Below the pieces are notes generated by a model, which had not been told where the DNA came from, did no database searches, and saw nothing but the letters and a program-made list of their open reading frames with translations. The translations under genes and the position numbers were made by a program. This document shows, piece by piece, positions 1 to 8,800 of a stretch of 55,878 nt of DNA; position 1 is the stretch's first letter; the number at the start of each line of letters is the position of its first letter. The DNA lies in contig JBKDZR010000030.1 in NCBI GenBank assembly GCA_047971485.1, forward strand, positions 1 through 55,878. Direction: 5' to 3'. This DNA is from JBKDZR01 sp047971485. GTDB lineage: Bacteria; Pseudomonadota; Alphaproteobacteria; Rhodobacterales; Rhodobacteraceae.

Positions 1-40
1 CCCAAAGCTATCATTGCCCAAAGCTCACCCCAACATGGTC

Positions 41-586
41 TTATCCGCCCAGAGTTTCAGCACCCGATGGCAGATCCACCTCAAAGGCATTCACCGCCAG
101 GGCAACCATGGTGAAGTTGCCGATAAAGGCAGTAAATTCAACTACCCGCGCCTCATCCAAATGCGCGACCAGCGCGGCCCATGTGGCATCGGAAACCTTG
201 TGGGTGATGATCAGCTCGCGCGTGTAATCATAGGCCAGCTTTTCGTCGGGATTGGGAAAGACCGGTTCCTGGCCCTGGCGGATGGCCTCGATCACCGCAT
301 CGGTGACCCCGTGCTTGCGGGCGAACTTCGCATGGGCATTCCAGACATAATCGCTGTCATTATGCCGCGCGATCACCAGTACCGCGATCTCCTTGAGACG
401 CATGTCGATATCGCTGTCAAAGCGGACATATTTCCCCAGCGCTTCCACCCGGTCACACAGGTGCGGCGCATAAAGCCAGGCGTTGAAGGGCCCGCGCACC
501 GCCCCACGCGCGGCGGCGATCCGATCGTAAAGGTCCTTCTGATACCCGGTGATCTCATCCGGGTTCAACGCGGGCAGACGTCCCAT
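41..586 (-). CDS. Carboxymuconolactone decarboxylase (AhpD-like) family protein
   Basis: A 181-residue soluble protein of the CMD/AhpD-like all-helical fold. The central part (about residues 60-90, with EIAVLVIARHNDSDYVWNAH) matches the family pattern of a Glu-containing helix followed by a Tyr/Trp-x-x-His segment. There is no CxxC pair, so it is not a peroxiredoxin-reductase type AhpD; it groups better with the decarboxylase/lactonase-like members found in aromatic and other catabolic clusters. It is transcribed divergently from the amidohydrolase at 957, and the pair probably shares a promoter region and a pathway. The substrate cannot be read from the sequence. Stop codon TAA. Confidence 0.8.
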   Translation of the reverse strand: MGRLPALNPDEITGYQKDLYDRIAAARGAVRGPFNAWLYAPHLCDRVEALGKYVRFDSDIDMRLKEIAVLVIARHNDSDYVWNAHAKFARKHGVTDAVIEAIRQGQEPVFPNPDEKLAYDYTRELIITHKVSDATWAALVAHLDEARVVEFTAFIGNFTMVALAVNAFEVDLPSGAETLGG

Positions 587-956
587 GGCCCCCTCCTCTG
601 TCTCTGTGGCCCGGTCAGGCTAGGCTGTGGCCAGCGGATCGCACAGCCCTGCCCCTGCAACCCAAGCGTTACGAAACCGGGACGATTCCCCCCGATTGTA
701 AAAGATCCCGCGACACTAGGGTCTTGACACATAGCTGGCATCGGTCGCGCGGCTTTCGCAGCATGGGCCAGACAGCCATGCGCCGGAACGGGAGGGCCGC
801 GCGCCAAAAGCGACGACACGGGCGGGTCGGGGGAACACACACCATGCCCTGCCCTGCGTGTCGTACCAGACAAACCCCCGGCATGCCCCCGCGCGTCCCG
901 ATCTCGGCGCACGGCTGGACGCCAAAACAGATGCAAAGACTAGGACGGAGTACACC
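587..956. other. Divergent intergenic region, no gene
   Basis: This 370-bp region separates the leftward CMD-family gene from the rightward amidohydrolase. It must carry both promoters. A TTGACA hexamer lies at 724-729, but no good -10 follows at 17 bases. I see no RNA gene or convincing small coding sequence. A GGAG ribosome-binding site at 947-950 belongs to the gene at 957. Confidence 0.5.
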
Positions 957-1814
957 ATGCTGATCTGCGACAGCCAGATTCACATCTGGAAAGAGGAAAC
1001 CCCGGATCGCCCCTGGATCCCCGGCGCACGGGAACGGATGAAACTGAACGGCCACCGGCTGGAACCCTTCACCTATGAAGAGGCCCTGGACGAGATGAAC
1101 GGGGCCGGTGTCGACCGGGTCTGTATCGTACCGCCGTCCTGGGAAGGGGATCGGGTGGATTATGGCATCGAAGCCTCCGAAAAGTATCCCGACCGCTTCT
1201 GCGTCATGGCCCGGATCACCCAGGACGATGAGAAGGAAGGCGGGGCGATGATGCGCGACTTCGCCACCATCGACGCGATCAAGGGCTTGCGCCTGACGTT
1301 CCATCGCCCCCAGGATCGCAACTGGATGATCGACGGCACCTGCGACTGGATCTGGCCCCTGGCCGAAAAGCTGGGCTTGCCGCTGATGGTTCACGCCCCG
1401 ATCTGGAAAACCGAGCTTGGCAAGATCGCCGAACGCCACCCCGATTTGCGGATCATTGTCGACCACATGGGCATTCTGGCCCGTTCTGTGGATGATGCCA
1501 TCGGCTATTGGGTCGAGGAAACCGCCGATCTGCACGTTCATCCGAACATCTCGATGAAGGTTTCGGCCGTGCCGGGCTACTCGACCCACCCCTATCCCTA
1601 TGATAACCTGACAAAATATGTGAAAATGGCGGTTGAAAAGATGGGGCCGGCCCGGTGCCATTGGGGTACGGATGTCACCCGGCTGATCGAGGCCAAGGGC
1701 ATCACCTATACCCAGACGGTTGAGCACTTCACCAAGCATATGGGCTTTACCGAGGCCGAGCTGGACCAGATCATGGGCAAGGGCCTGTGCGATATCCTCG
1801 GCTGGGCCTACTGA
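957..1814 (+). CDS. Amidohydrolase-2 family metal-dependent hydrolase
   Basis: A 285-residue TIM-barrel hydrolase of the family that includes 2-pyrone-4,6-dicarboxylate lactonase, 4-sulfomuconolactone hydrolase and L-fuconolactonase. The N-terminus carries DSQIHIW, where most members have DxHxH, so the first metal-site His is Gln. Other expected elements are present: KGLRLTFH (about residue 118), MVHAP, IVDHMG and the C-terminal WGTD with the catalytic Asp. The start at 957 follows GGAG with 6-base spacing; an upstream in-frame extension to 858 lacks a good site. The gene is followed after 119 bases by the ThDP enzyme and is divergent from the CMD-family gene. It most likely hydrolyses a lactone or cyclic intermediate, but this is family inference. 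Confidence 0.82.
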   Translation: MLICDSQIHIWKEETPDRPWIPGARERMKLNGHRLEPFTYEEALDEMNGAGVDRVCIVPPSWEGDRVDYGIEASEKYPDRFCVMARITQDDEKEGGAMMRDFATIDAIKGLRLTFHRPQDRNWMIDGTCDWIWPLAEKLGLPLMVHAPIWKTELGKIAERHPDLRIIVDHMGILARSVDDAIGYWVEETADLHVHPNISMKVSAVPGYSTHPYPYDNLTKYVKMAVEKMGPARCHWGTDVTRLIEAKGITYTQTVEHFTKHMGFTEAELDQIMGKGLCDILGWAY

Positions 1815-1933
1815 GCCTGCCAGAATGACCATGCAACAGGCTGCCCCGACCGGCGGCCTGTTTGCCTTCCCGGCCTACCGGGATCAGGAGAACAGGGCCG
1901 GCCCTGCCGGTGGATGACGGAGAGGGATGAGGA

Positions 1934-3616
1934 ATGACCAGATATCAAGACGGCGGTGAAGCTTTGCTCGATGCGTTCCGGTCGCTGGGGATCGAACATG
2001 TGTTCTGCGCCTCGGGATCGGAATGGGCCCCGGTATGGGAGGCCTTCACCCGCCAGGAACTGGATGGCGCGGCAGGCCCGGTCTATCATGATCTGCTGCA
2101 TGAAACCCTCGCCGTGGACATGGCCATCGGCTACACACTGGTCACCGGCCAGATGCAGGCGGTGCTGCTGCACGCGACACCGGGGCTGTTGCAGGGCAGC
2201 ATGGGCATCCATGGCGCCTTGCTGTCCGAAGTGCCGATGCTGGTTTTCTCCTCCGAAGCGAATTCCTATGGCGAGCGGGACGATATCGACCCGGGATCGC
2301 AGTGGTATCGCAACCTGTCTTTCGTGGGGGGGCCACATTCGGTGACGGAACGGTTCACCAAATGGTCCTGCCAGGTGCCCGGTGTTTCCACCATTTACGA
2401 GTTCACCAAACGCGCCGGCGAGATTGCCACCCGCGTGCCCCAAGGCCCGGTCTATCTGAACACCCCGGTTGAGGTGCTGCTGGAGCCATGGGAACGCCCG
2501 GCCACCTGGAAGGATGTGGCAGCCCCCGGCCAACGCATCGCCCCGGACAGTGAAATCGCCGATCTGGTTGCCGAAATCCGGGCGGCGAAATCCCCGATGA
2601 TCATCACCGAATCCCTTGGACGGACCAAGGGGGGGCAGCCCGCGCTGATCGCCTTTGCCGAGGCCTTCGGCATTCCCGTCTATGAAAGTCAGGCGACCGT
2701 GGCGCAGAACTTTCCGCGCAGCCATCCCCTCTATCAGGGGGGCAATGTCGATGCGATGCGCGACAAGGCGGATCTGATCCTGCTGGTGGATTGCCGGTCC
2801 CCCTGGTATCCGCCCTCGGCGATTTTCCCTGGCGCCCGCGTCGTGGTGATCGACGCGGTGCCCCAGCGCCCCCATGTCGTCTACCAAGTGCTTCAGGCTG
2901 ATCGCTATATTGAAGGTGAGGTTCCCCACACCCTGACGGCGGCCGCAGCCCTGGCCACCCCCGGGGACGCCCCGGCCGATCGCGTGGCACAGGCCACCGC
3001 CGGCCATGACGCCTTGCTGGACCGCTGGACAAAAGCCGAGACAGCCGCCGCCGCCGCCGAGGGCATTGACCCCACCCATCTGGCCGCCTTGCTGCGGGAT
3101 GCGTTGCCAGAGGACACCCTGATCTTCGATGAGGCGATCACCCATGCCCGCCTGGTGCGAGATCACGTCCGACCGGATCGCGAGATGGGCTATTCCTACA
3201 TCCAGGGTGGGCTGGGCCAGGGCATCGGTGTGGCGCTTGGGGCCAAGCTTGCCGCCCCGGATCAGTTCGTGATGCTGACGGTGGGCGACGGTGCCTTTCT
3301 CTACAACCCGATCGTCCAGGCGCTGGCGGCGGCCAGGGATCTGCCGGTGCTGGTGGTGGTGTTCAACAACCGCAAATACCTGTCGATGAAGTTCAACCAC
3401 CTGCGCTTTTACAAGGATGGCCAATCGGCCGAGGCCAATCGTTGGCATGGTGTCGATCTGGACGATCAACCCGAGCTGGCCGGCATCGCCCGGGCCTGTG
3501 GGGTCGAAGGGATCCTGGTCACGGAAAAGGCCGACCTGCCGGATGCCATCGCCCGCGCCATTGAAACGGTGCAGGGCGGCACGACCTGTGTGCTGAACGT
3601 GATGACCAGCAAATAA
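1934..3616 (+). CDS. Thiamine diphosphate-dependent enzyme (acetolactate synthase/benzoylformate decarboxylase superfamily)
   Basis: A 560-residue ThDP enzyme with the three-domain order of the superfamily: pyrimidine-binding domain (about 1-170) containing the activating Glu57 in LLHETLA, central domain (about 195-330), and pyrophosphate-binding domain (about 370-550) with GDG near residue 451 and NN near 477. Superfamily members decarboxylate or ligate 2-oxo acids; the actual substrate here is not evident. GAGGG 6 bases before the ATG supports the start. It is co-directional with the amidohydrolase and probably in the same transcription unit. It is not ilvB by context, because no small regulatory subunit follows. 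Confidence 0.85.
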   Translation: MTRYQDGGEALLDAFRSLGIEHVFCASGSEWAPVWEAFTRQELDGAAGPVYHDLLHETLAVDMAIGYTLVTGQMQAVLLHATPGLLQGSMGIHGALLSEVPMLVFSSEANSYGERDDIDPGSQWYRNLSFVGGPHSVTERFTKWSCQVPGVSTIYEFTKRAGEIATRVPQGPVYLNTPVEVLLEPWERPATWKDVAAPGQRIAPDSEIADLVAEIRAAKSPMIITESLGRTKGGQPALIAFAEAFGIPVYESQATVAQNFPRSHPLYQGGNVDAMRDKADLILLVDCRSPWYPPSAIFPGARVVVIDAVPQRPHVVYQVLQADRYIEGEVPHTLTAAAALATPGDAPADRVAQATAGHDALLDRWTKAETAAAAAEGIDPTHLAALLRDALPEDTLIFDEAITHARLVRDHVRPDREMGYSYIQGGLGQGIGVALGAKLAAPDQFVMLTVGDGAFLYNPIVQALAAARDLPVLVVVFNNRKYLSMKFNHLRFYKDGQSAEANRWHGVDLDDQPELAGIARACGVEGILVTEKADLPDAIARAIETVQGGTTCVLNVMTSK

Positions 3617-3635
3617 GACCATCGGCGCCTAACAT

Positions 3636-3670
3636 CCTTTGCACATTCGGAAAAAACGGATGTGCAAAGG
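3636..3670. terminator. Inverted repeat after the ThDP gene, possible terminator
   Basis: CCTTTGCACAT (3636-3646) is the exact inverse complement of ATGTGCAAAGG (3660-3670). Inner pairs extend the stem around an A-rich loop. It begins 20 bases after the stop of the ThDP gene. No T-tract follows on the plus strand, so it could equally be an operator for a dimeric regulator. Confidence 0.45.
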
Positions 3671-3863
3671 CCGCGCCCAATCCCGGACAAGCCCGATCGG
3701 TGGGTCCGAAGATGGCCTGTCATGCGCAAAGCATAGGGTCTGGCCCTCAAAACCCACAGCGCAAAATGATAATATCACATCTTTTGCAAAACTGTCTCCA
3801 AGCAAATTACAATCCCACGCAATCAAGGTAAGTGATTGTATTGTAAAAACATTGTTTACCACG

Positions 3864-3892
3864 TTGACGAAAGTGCTACCTGTTCATTATTA
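3864..3892 (+). promoter_or_regulatory. Candidate sigma-70 promoter for the VPLPA-CTERM gene
   Basis: TTGACG at 3864-3869 is followed after 17 bases by TTATTA at 3887-3892, in a clearly AT-rich stretch (about 3740-3927) that stands out in this GC-rich window. The gene start is 36 bases downstream with AAGGAA before the ATG. Confidence 0.4.
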
Positions 3893-3927
3893 ATCTAAAA
3901 AGGATCTGTTATTTGTAAGGAAATCCA

Positions 3928-4686
3928 ATGATATTACGTTCCGTTCTCTCATCCACCGCGCTTTGCATGCTGCTGTCATCCCCCGCTGTGGCCGCCACGT
4001 TGACCATCAATGGCACCACCGCGGAATCGGAAGGGACGCTTTCCTATTCGCCAGGCAGCACGTTTACGGCTGTGGCCGTGTTGGATGATACCTTTGTCGA
4101 AACGGCCTCTTCAGCTGATGTTGGCGGATTTTTCAACTATCTTAATCTCACCTCTGCGCTGCAATCGTTTGAACTGACGACCGAACTTGGCACCGTACGG
4201 TATGAGCCGACCAATCTGGGCGTGACCCACCTTCCGCCCCAGGTCAATCAGATCAACACCCCGAACCAGCAGACCCTGTCCATATACCAGCAGACGATTT
4301 CCACCGCTGGGGGCCCGGATGGCTGGAGCGGCAACATGGGAAGCCTGCTGCCTAACGCTTTTAACCTTGTCATGAGCGCAACCGGCATAGGCAATTATCT
4401 GTTCCATGATCCGAACAGCCTGCTTTCCGGCGCCGGCAATCTGGACACAAACCCTGACCTTTTTGCCGGGGCGATCATCGTGTCCGAGTTCGGTCTGGCC
4501 AGCGTCTATGATCAAACCGAACTGTTCTTTGGCGCCGGCGATTTTACCATCTCGGGCGGGGATGGCGGCATTGGCCAGCCTGATCCTGTCGATCCGACGC
4601 CTTCAGTCGTCCCAGTGCCTGCCAGCCTACCGCTTCTTCTGGCCGGGTTTGGCGCTTTGGGTCTGATACGTCGCCGCACTGCATAA
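3928..4686 (+). CDS. Secreted protein with VPLPA-CTERM-type sorting signal
   Basis: A 252-residue exported protein. It has a typical N-terminal signal peptide (Arg4, hydrophobic core, cleavage after AVA near residue 22). The C-terminus has VPVPASLPLLLAGFGALG followed by LIRRRTA: a VPxPA motif, a transmembrane helix and a basic tail. This is the tripartite signal of the VPLPA-CTERM (PEP-CTERM-like) class, processed by exosortases in alphaproteobacteria. The mature part is rich in Thr, Asn, Gly and Ser and is probably a beta-rich extracellular domain of unknown function. No exosortase lies in the window. It has its own AT-rich promoter region and ends before a strong bidirectional terminator, so it is monocistronic. 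Confidence 0.8.
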   Translation: MILRSVLSSTALCMLLSSPAVAATLTINGTTAESEGTLSYSPGSTFTAVAVLDDTFVETASSADVGGFFNYLNLTSALQSFELTTELGTVRYEPTNLGVTHLPPQVNQINTPNQQTLSIYQQTISTAGGPDGWSGNMGSLLPNAFNLVMSATGIGNYLFHDPNSLLSGAGNLDTNPDLFAGAIIVSEFGLASVYDQTELFFGAGDFTISGGDGGIGQPDPVDPTPSVVPVPASLPLLLAGFGALGLIRRRTA

Positions 4687-4789
4687 ATCAGGGCTCTGTG
4701 CAAACGGACCCAGATACTCTTTGCAGCATCGTGACTGACATCATGGACGTCCATTCCACGATCCCCCGCTGACTGCAAAGCAAAACATG

Positions 4790-4818
4790 AAAAGGCCGGG
4801 TACAGGACCCGGCCTTTT
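4790..4818. terminator. Bidirectional intrinsic terminator
   Basis: AAAAGGCCGGG (4790-4800) pairs perfectly with CCCGGCCTTTT (4808-4818) around a 7-base loop. The A-run and T-run on the two sides make it work on both strands. It separates the rightward VPLPA-CTERM gene from the leftward TRAP permease genes, and so serves both. Confidence 0.85.
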
Positions 4819-4838
4819 CATTGTCGATCAGGCGATAC

Positions 4839-6143
4839 TCACCCCATCAGCGTCAACAGCCCCAGCGCAATCGCCGGGAAAGTCAGGATCAGCCCCAGCC
4901 GCAGGACATCCACGGCCAGGAAGGGCAGGATGCCGCGGAAGATGCGCATCAACGACACATCATCCAGCATGGATTTCAGGATGAAGGCGTTCATCCCCAC
5001 CGGCGGCGTGATCAGGCTGATCTCGACCAGAACGACGGTGATGATCCCCCACCAGATCAGATCAAAGCCCATCGCGGCAATCAGCGGCACGACAACCGGC
5101 ACGGTCAGGAAGATGATGGCAAACCCGTCCAGGAAACACCCCAGGATCAGATAGAAGACCATCAACAACCCGATCACCTGCCAAGTGGCCAGACCCAGAT
5201 CGCCAACGGTACCAACGATGTGTCCCGTCAGGCCAGACAGGTTGACGAACTGGTTCAGCACCAGCGATCCCGACGCCACGACAAAGATCATCGCGGCGAT
5301 TTTGGCGGCTTCACGCAGGCTCTCGACCAGGACGGGGAACGTCATCCGGCCACGCAGGAGGGCAAAGATGAACGCACCACCGGCGCCAAAGCCCGCCGCC
5401 TCGGTCGCGGTAAAGATCCCCAGAACCAGCCCGATCATGACCAGCGCAAAGAGGAACAGCACCCCCCAGACCTGCCCAAGCGAGGCCAGGCGATCGCGCC
5501 AGCTGGCCCTCTCGGCGCGTGGGGCGACACCGGGCAGCAGAATGGCGATGAACGCCCCGACCAGGACATAGAACAACAGCTGCAACAGGCCCGGCACCAA
5601 GCCGGCCACAAACAACTGGCTGATGCTTTGCTCGGTGATCAACCCATAGACGATCAGCGCCCCCGAGGGTGGGATCAGGATGCCCATGGTTCCGCCAGCG
5701 GCCACGGTGGCTGCGGCAAAGCCCATCTCATAGCGGGCCTTGCGCATCGGCGGCACGGCAATGCGCGCCATGGTTGCGGCGGATGCGGTAGACGATCCCG
5801 ACAAGGCCGCGAAGCCACCGCAGGCCAGGATCGAGGATATGCCCAACCCCCCGGGCAAATGTCCAATCCAGCGCCGGGCAAAGGTGAACAGATCGTCCGC
5901 CAGCCCCGCCTTGACCACGAAGACCCCCATCATGACGAACAGGGGCATGGCCGCGAACTGATCATACATGGCCAAGTTCACGATCTCGCGCTCGGCTGTG
6001 GAAATGGCGGCGGACAGACCCCGGGGATGCAGCCAGGCGAACCCGCCGATACCGCACAGCACCATTGCGAACCCCAGGGGGATCCGGGTCAGCGCGATCA
6101 TCAGCAGCAGGGTTCCGAAAACGACAGGGACAGCCATACTCAT
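4839..6143 (-). CDS. TRAP transporter large permease (DctM family)
   Basis: A 434-residue polytopic membrane protein of the TRAP large-subunit (DctM) family. Hydrophobic helices run through the length, and the family's Gly/Pro-rich re-entrant stretches are visible, such as GSSTASAATMARIAVPPM, GILIPPSGALIVYG and ITPPVGMNAFIL. It forms the sodium-coupled translocation channel together with the small permease, with which it overlaps by four bases (ATGA at 6140-6143), showing translational coupling. No periplasmic DctP binding protein is encoded next to the pair. Substrates of the family are usually organic acids or sulfonates; which one is not readable here. Confidence 0.92.
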   Translation of the reverse strand: MSMAVPVVFGTLLLMIALTRIPLGFAMVLCGIGGFAWLHPRGLSAAISTAEREIVNLAMYDQFAAMPLFVMMGVFVVKAGLADDLFTFARRWIGHLPGGLGISSILACGGFAALSGSSTASAATMARIAVPPMRKARYEMGFAAATVAAGGTMGILIPPSGALIVYGLITEQSISQLFVAGLVPGLLQLLFYVLVGAFIAILLPGVAPRAERASWRDRLASLGQVWGVLFLFALVMIGLVLGIFTATEAAGFGAGGAFIFALLRGRMTFPVLVESLREAAKIAAMIFVVASGSLVLNQFVNLSGLTGHIVGTVGDLGLATWQVIGLLMVFYLILGCFLDGFAIIFLTVPVVVPLIAAMGFDLIWWGIITVVLVEISLITPPVGMNAFILKSMLDDVSLMRIFRGILPFLAVDVLRLGLILTFPAIALGLLTLMG

Positions 6144-6655
6144 TTATCCGCTCCTCTGATCTTGTGGGCCGACTTGTCCGCCCGACTGCGCCGGTCCGGC
6201 AAATGTTCGAGATAGCGGTCGATGATCAACACCGCGCCGATCACGGCCAACCCGGCCGCAAAGAACATCCATGGCGCCAGCGGAATGCGGTGATGCGTGG
6301 ACAGCTTGCCGATTCGCATCGTCCGCTCGGCGAAGTCCCAGGTCAGCCAGGCCAGCCCGATGGTACAGGCGATCTCGACCGCGGCGGAAAAGACGAACTG
6401 TACCTTGGCCAGAACCTTGCCGTAGGTTTCCACCACCAGCCCCACCCGGATATGGGCGTTTTCGCGCACCAAGATGATGAGCGACGCATAGAAAAAGACC
6501 AGCAGCAGCAACTGGATGAATTCCTGCGCCCCCAGCAGGGGGCTGCCGATCTGTCGTCCTATGCTGTCCGTGAAGCCGACGGCGATCATGCCGATCATTG
6601 CCAGCCCCGAAATCGTGGCCGCTATGATATCCAGCAACCGTGCGATGCGTTTCAT
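6140..6655 (-). CDS. TRAP transporter small permease (DctQ family)
   Basis: A 171-residue protein with four predicted membrane helices, starting MKRIARLLDIIAATISG, and typical of TRAP small subunits (IGRQIGSPLLGAQEFIQ segment). It associates with the large permease in the inner membrane. I chose the ATG at 6655 because the upstream in-frame extension (to 6739) reads as low-complexity Arg-rich sequence unlike the family. The gene is upstream of and overlaps the dctM-like gene. It is divergent from the sulfatase gene. The expected binding-protein gene is missing on this side too. Confidence 0.88.
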   Translation of the reverse strand: MKRIARLLDIIAATISGLAMIGMIAVGFTDSIGRQIGSPLLGAQEFIQLLLLVFFYASLIILVRENAHIRVGLVVETYGKVLAKVQFVFSAAVEIACTIGLAWLTWDFAERTMRIGKLSTHHRIPLAPWMFFAAGLAVIGAVLIIDRYLEHLPDRRSRADKSAHKIRGADK

Positions 6656-7013
6656 TCCTGTCCTCCCTCTGGCGCGATGACCGTGCCTCCCGGTTCGCAA
6701 ACGACACGCTGATGGTAGGTGACAGCGCTGGACCCACAAGCCCCCGGTCGACCGCCCCAGCCCACGCGCGGTGCAGGGCAGACCAGCCTCCCTCGACCGC
6801 AGTCTTAAAAATAATATATCAATATCAAAATATTATAAGGCAATCCTCGCAAAGACAGCACCCCACTTATCGCCTGGCACACCCCTTACGACACTTATGT
6901 TGCGCCAACCGCGACAGTTTCGGAGGTCTGCGGGCTAGGCGCGGCCGAAGCACCCTGCGATGGTCAGCCAACCACCGGGGAGGGTGGCGCAACACCCGAT
7001 GGCAGGAGGACAC
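6656..7013. other. Divergent intergenic region with AT-rich patch
   Basis: These 358 bases separate the TRAP small permease (leftward) from the sulfatase (rightward). Bases about 6806-6842 are almost pure A/T in an otherwise GC-rich region and probably hold promoter elements or a nucleoid-protein or regulator site. No RNA gene or supported small coding sequence was seen. AGGAGGA at about 7003-7009 is the sulfatase ribosome-binding site. Confidence 0.5.
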
Positions 7014-8594
7014 ATGCCGAAACAGCCCAACTTCATCCTGTTCGTCACCGACCAGCACCGGGCGGATCATCTGGGCTGTTACGGACATGCTGTCCTGCGC
7101 ACCCCCCATATCGACGCCCTCGCTGCTGAAGGTGTGGCCTTTGACAAGTTCTTCGTCACCAGCCCGGTCTGCATGCCCAACCGCGCCAGCCTGATGACCG
7201 GGCGGATGCCGTCCAGCCACGGGGTCTGGACCAATGGCACACCGCTGTCCACCGACCATGTCACCTTTGTCGATCTGCTGCGCCGGGCCGGCTATGACAC
7301 CGCGCTGATCGGCAAAAGCCACCTTCAGAACTTTGCCCCCGCCGGGCCCGCGCTGCGCCAGCCTGCCGCCCCCGAAGGGGTCCGCGCCACCGATCCGGAT
7401 ACGGATTTCGCCACGCGGTCGGGCTTTGACGCGGACGGCTACGATCAGGAACTGCCGGCGCATTGGGCCGGGGCAGATCCTACCGTGTCCCTGCCCTTTT
7501 ACGGGTTCGACCATGTGGATCTGGTGACCGGTCATGGCGACGGGGCGGGCGGCGCCTATGGCCGCTGGTTGCGCAGCCAGCGGCCCGATGCCGGGGATCT
7601 GATCGGCGCGGCGAACCAGGCGCCCCATGACTATACCGTGCCCCAGGCGGTCCGGACCCAGGTGCCAGAAGAGCTTTATACCACCAACTGGATCGCCGAC
7701 CGGGCCATCGACTGGATCGAAAACCGACCCGATCCCGACAAGCCCTATTTTCTCATGGTCAGCTGGCCGGATCCGCATCACCCGTTCAATCCGCCGGGCA
7801 AGTACTGGGACATGTACCGTCCCGAAGACATGGCCGTGCCCGAGGCCTTTACCCGCCCCGATTGGACCCCGCCCTTCTATGTCCAGGATATGATCGACGC
7901 GCGCGCGGCCGGTTCAGCGACCACCACCAGCTTTGGCTCTTTCGCCTGTTCCGAGCGTGAGGCCCTCGAAGCCCGGGCCTTGACCTGCGGCATGATCGCA
8001 ATGATCGACGATGCGCTTGGGCGGATCTGCGACACGCTGCACGCGACCGGCACCTGGGAAAATACGGTCAAGATCTTCACTGCCGATCATGGCGACCATC
8101 TGGGCGATCACAAACTGCTGCTGAAAGGGCCCGAGCATTACGATCAGATCACCCGGGTGCCCTTTATCTGGTCCGATCCCGAAGGCCCCTCGGGCACGCG
8201 CGAGGCCGGGCTGGCCCAGACCCATGACATCGGCCCGTCGATCCTGGCCCGGGCACGGGTGCAGGCGTCCTTCGGAATGCAGGGTCAGCCTCTGCCTGTG
8301 GCCGGTGGCACGGCACGCGATGCCGCTCTGATCCAGTTCGACATGCAGCGCGGCAATCCCCGGCTGGGCCCGATCCCGCGCGTCCACACTGTGCATGACG
8401 GGCGTTATCGGATGTCGATCTTCGACGGTGTGCCGGACGGGGAACTGTATGACACCGTCACCGACCCCGGCGAGTTCCTGAACCTCTGGCACGACCCCCA
8501 GGCTGCCCCTGCCAAAGCCGCAATGATGGAATGCTTCGTCCGGCTTGAGATTGCCGTGGCCGACCGGCTGCCGGAACCGCGCGGCCTGGCATGA
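7014..8594 (+). CDS. Sulfatase / phosphonate monoester hydrolase family protein
   Basis: A 526-residue alkaline-phosphatase-superfamily hydrolase. Metal ligands are in FVTDQHRADHLG (Asp13, Gln14) and in the C-terminal TADHGDHLGDHKLLLKG. The nucleophile site is SPVCMPNRASLMTG, with Cys53 and Arg57 fitting the CxPxR consensus for formylglycine conversion, but with Met and Asn at the two variable positions instead of the S/T-P-S/T of most arylsulfatases. No signal peptide is visible, so it is likely cytoplasmic. The ATG at 7014 has AGGAGGA 4 bases upstream; the in-frame codon at 6960 does not. The substrate (sulfate ester, choline sulfate-like, or phosphonate ester) is open. It lies next to a TRAP transporter that could import its substrate. 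Confidence 0.87.
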   Translation: MPKQPNFILFVTDQHRADHLGCYGHAVLRTPHIDALAAEGVAFDKFFVTSPVCMPNRASLMTGRMPSSHGVWTNGTPLSTDHVTFVDLLRRAGYDTALIGKSHLQNFAPAGPALRQPAAPEGVRATDPDTDFATRSGFDADGYDQELPAHWAGADPTVSLPFYGFDHVDLVTGHGDGAGGAYGRWLRSQRPDAGDLIGAANQAPHDYTVPQAVRTQVPEELYTTNWIADRAIDWIENRPDPDKPYFLMVSWPDPHHPFNPPGKYWDMYRPEDMAVPEAFTRPDWTPPFYVQDMIDARAAGSATTTSFGSFACSEREALEARALTCGMIAMIDDALGRICDTLHATGTWENTVKIFTADHGDHLGDHKLLLKGPEHYDQITRVPFIWSDPEGPSGTREAGLAQTHDIGPSILARARVQASFGMQGQPLPVAGGTARDAALIQFDMQRGNPRLGPIPRVHTVHDGRYRMSIFDGVPDGELYDTVTDPGEFLNLWHDPQAAPAKAAMMECFVRLEIAVADRLPEPRGLA

Positions 8595-8800
8595 GACGGG
8601 ACCGGGCTTGTCATTCCGGGACCGCTCTGCCACATAGGGGGCATATTCAGCCGCGAGGCTGCGTAAGCGTTAACGTCAATCAACGCGCAACGTAGCGAAC
8701 GCATGCCGTTTGCTCTTTGCGCTTGGCTGGCCTCTTCCGATCAGCTTTCCGCCCGGAGCATTGGCTGCACAGCCAACACGCGACCGGGACAGGAGAAAAC

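Noticed and set aside
6806..6842. AT-rich patch considered as a replication origin or attachment site
   Set aside because: It is short, has no DnaA-box-like repeats or flanking direct repeats, and lies between two divergent genes where promoter elements are expected.
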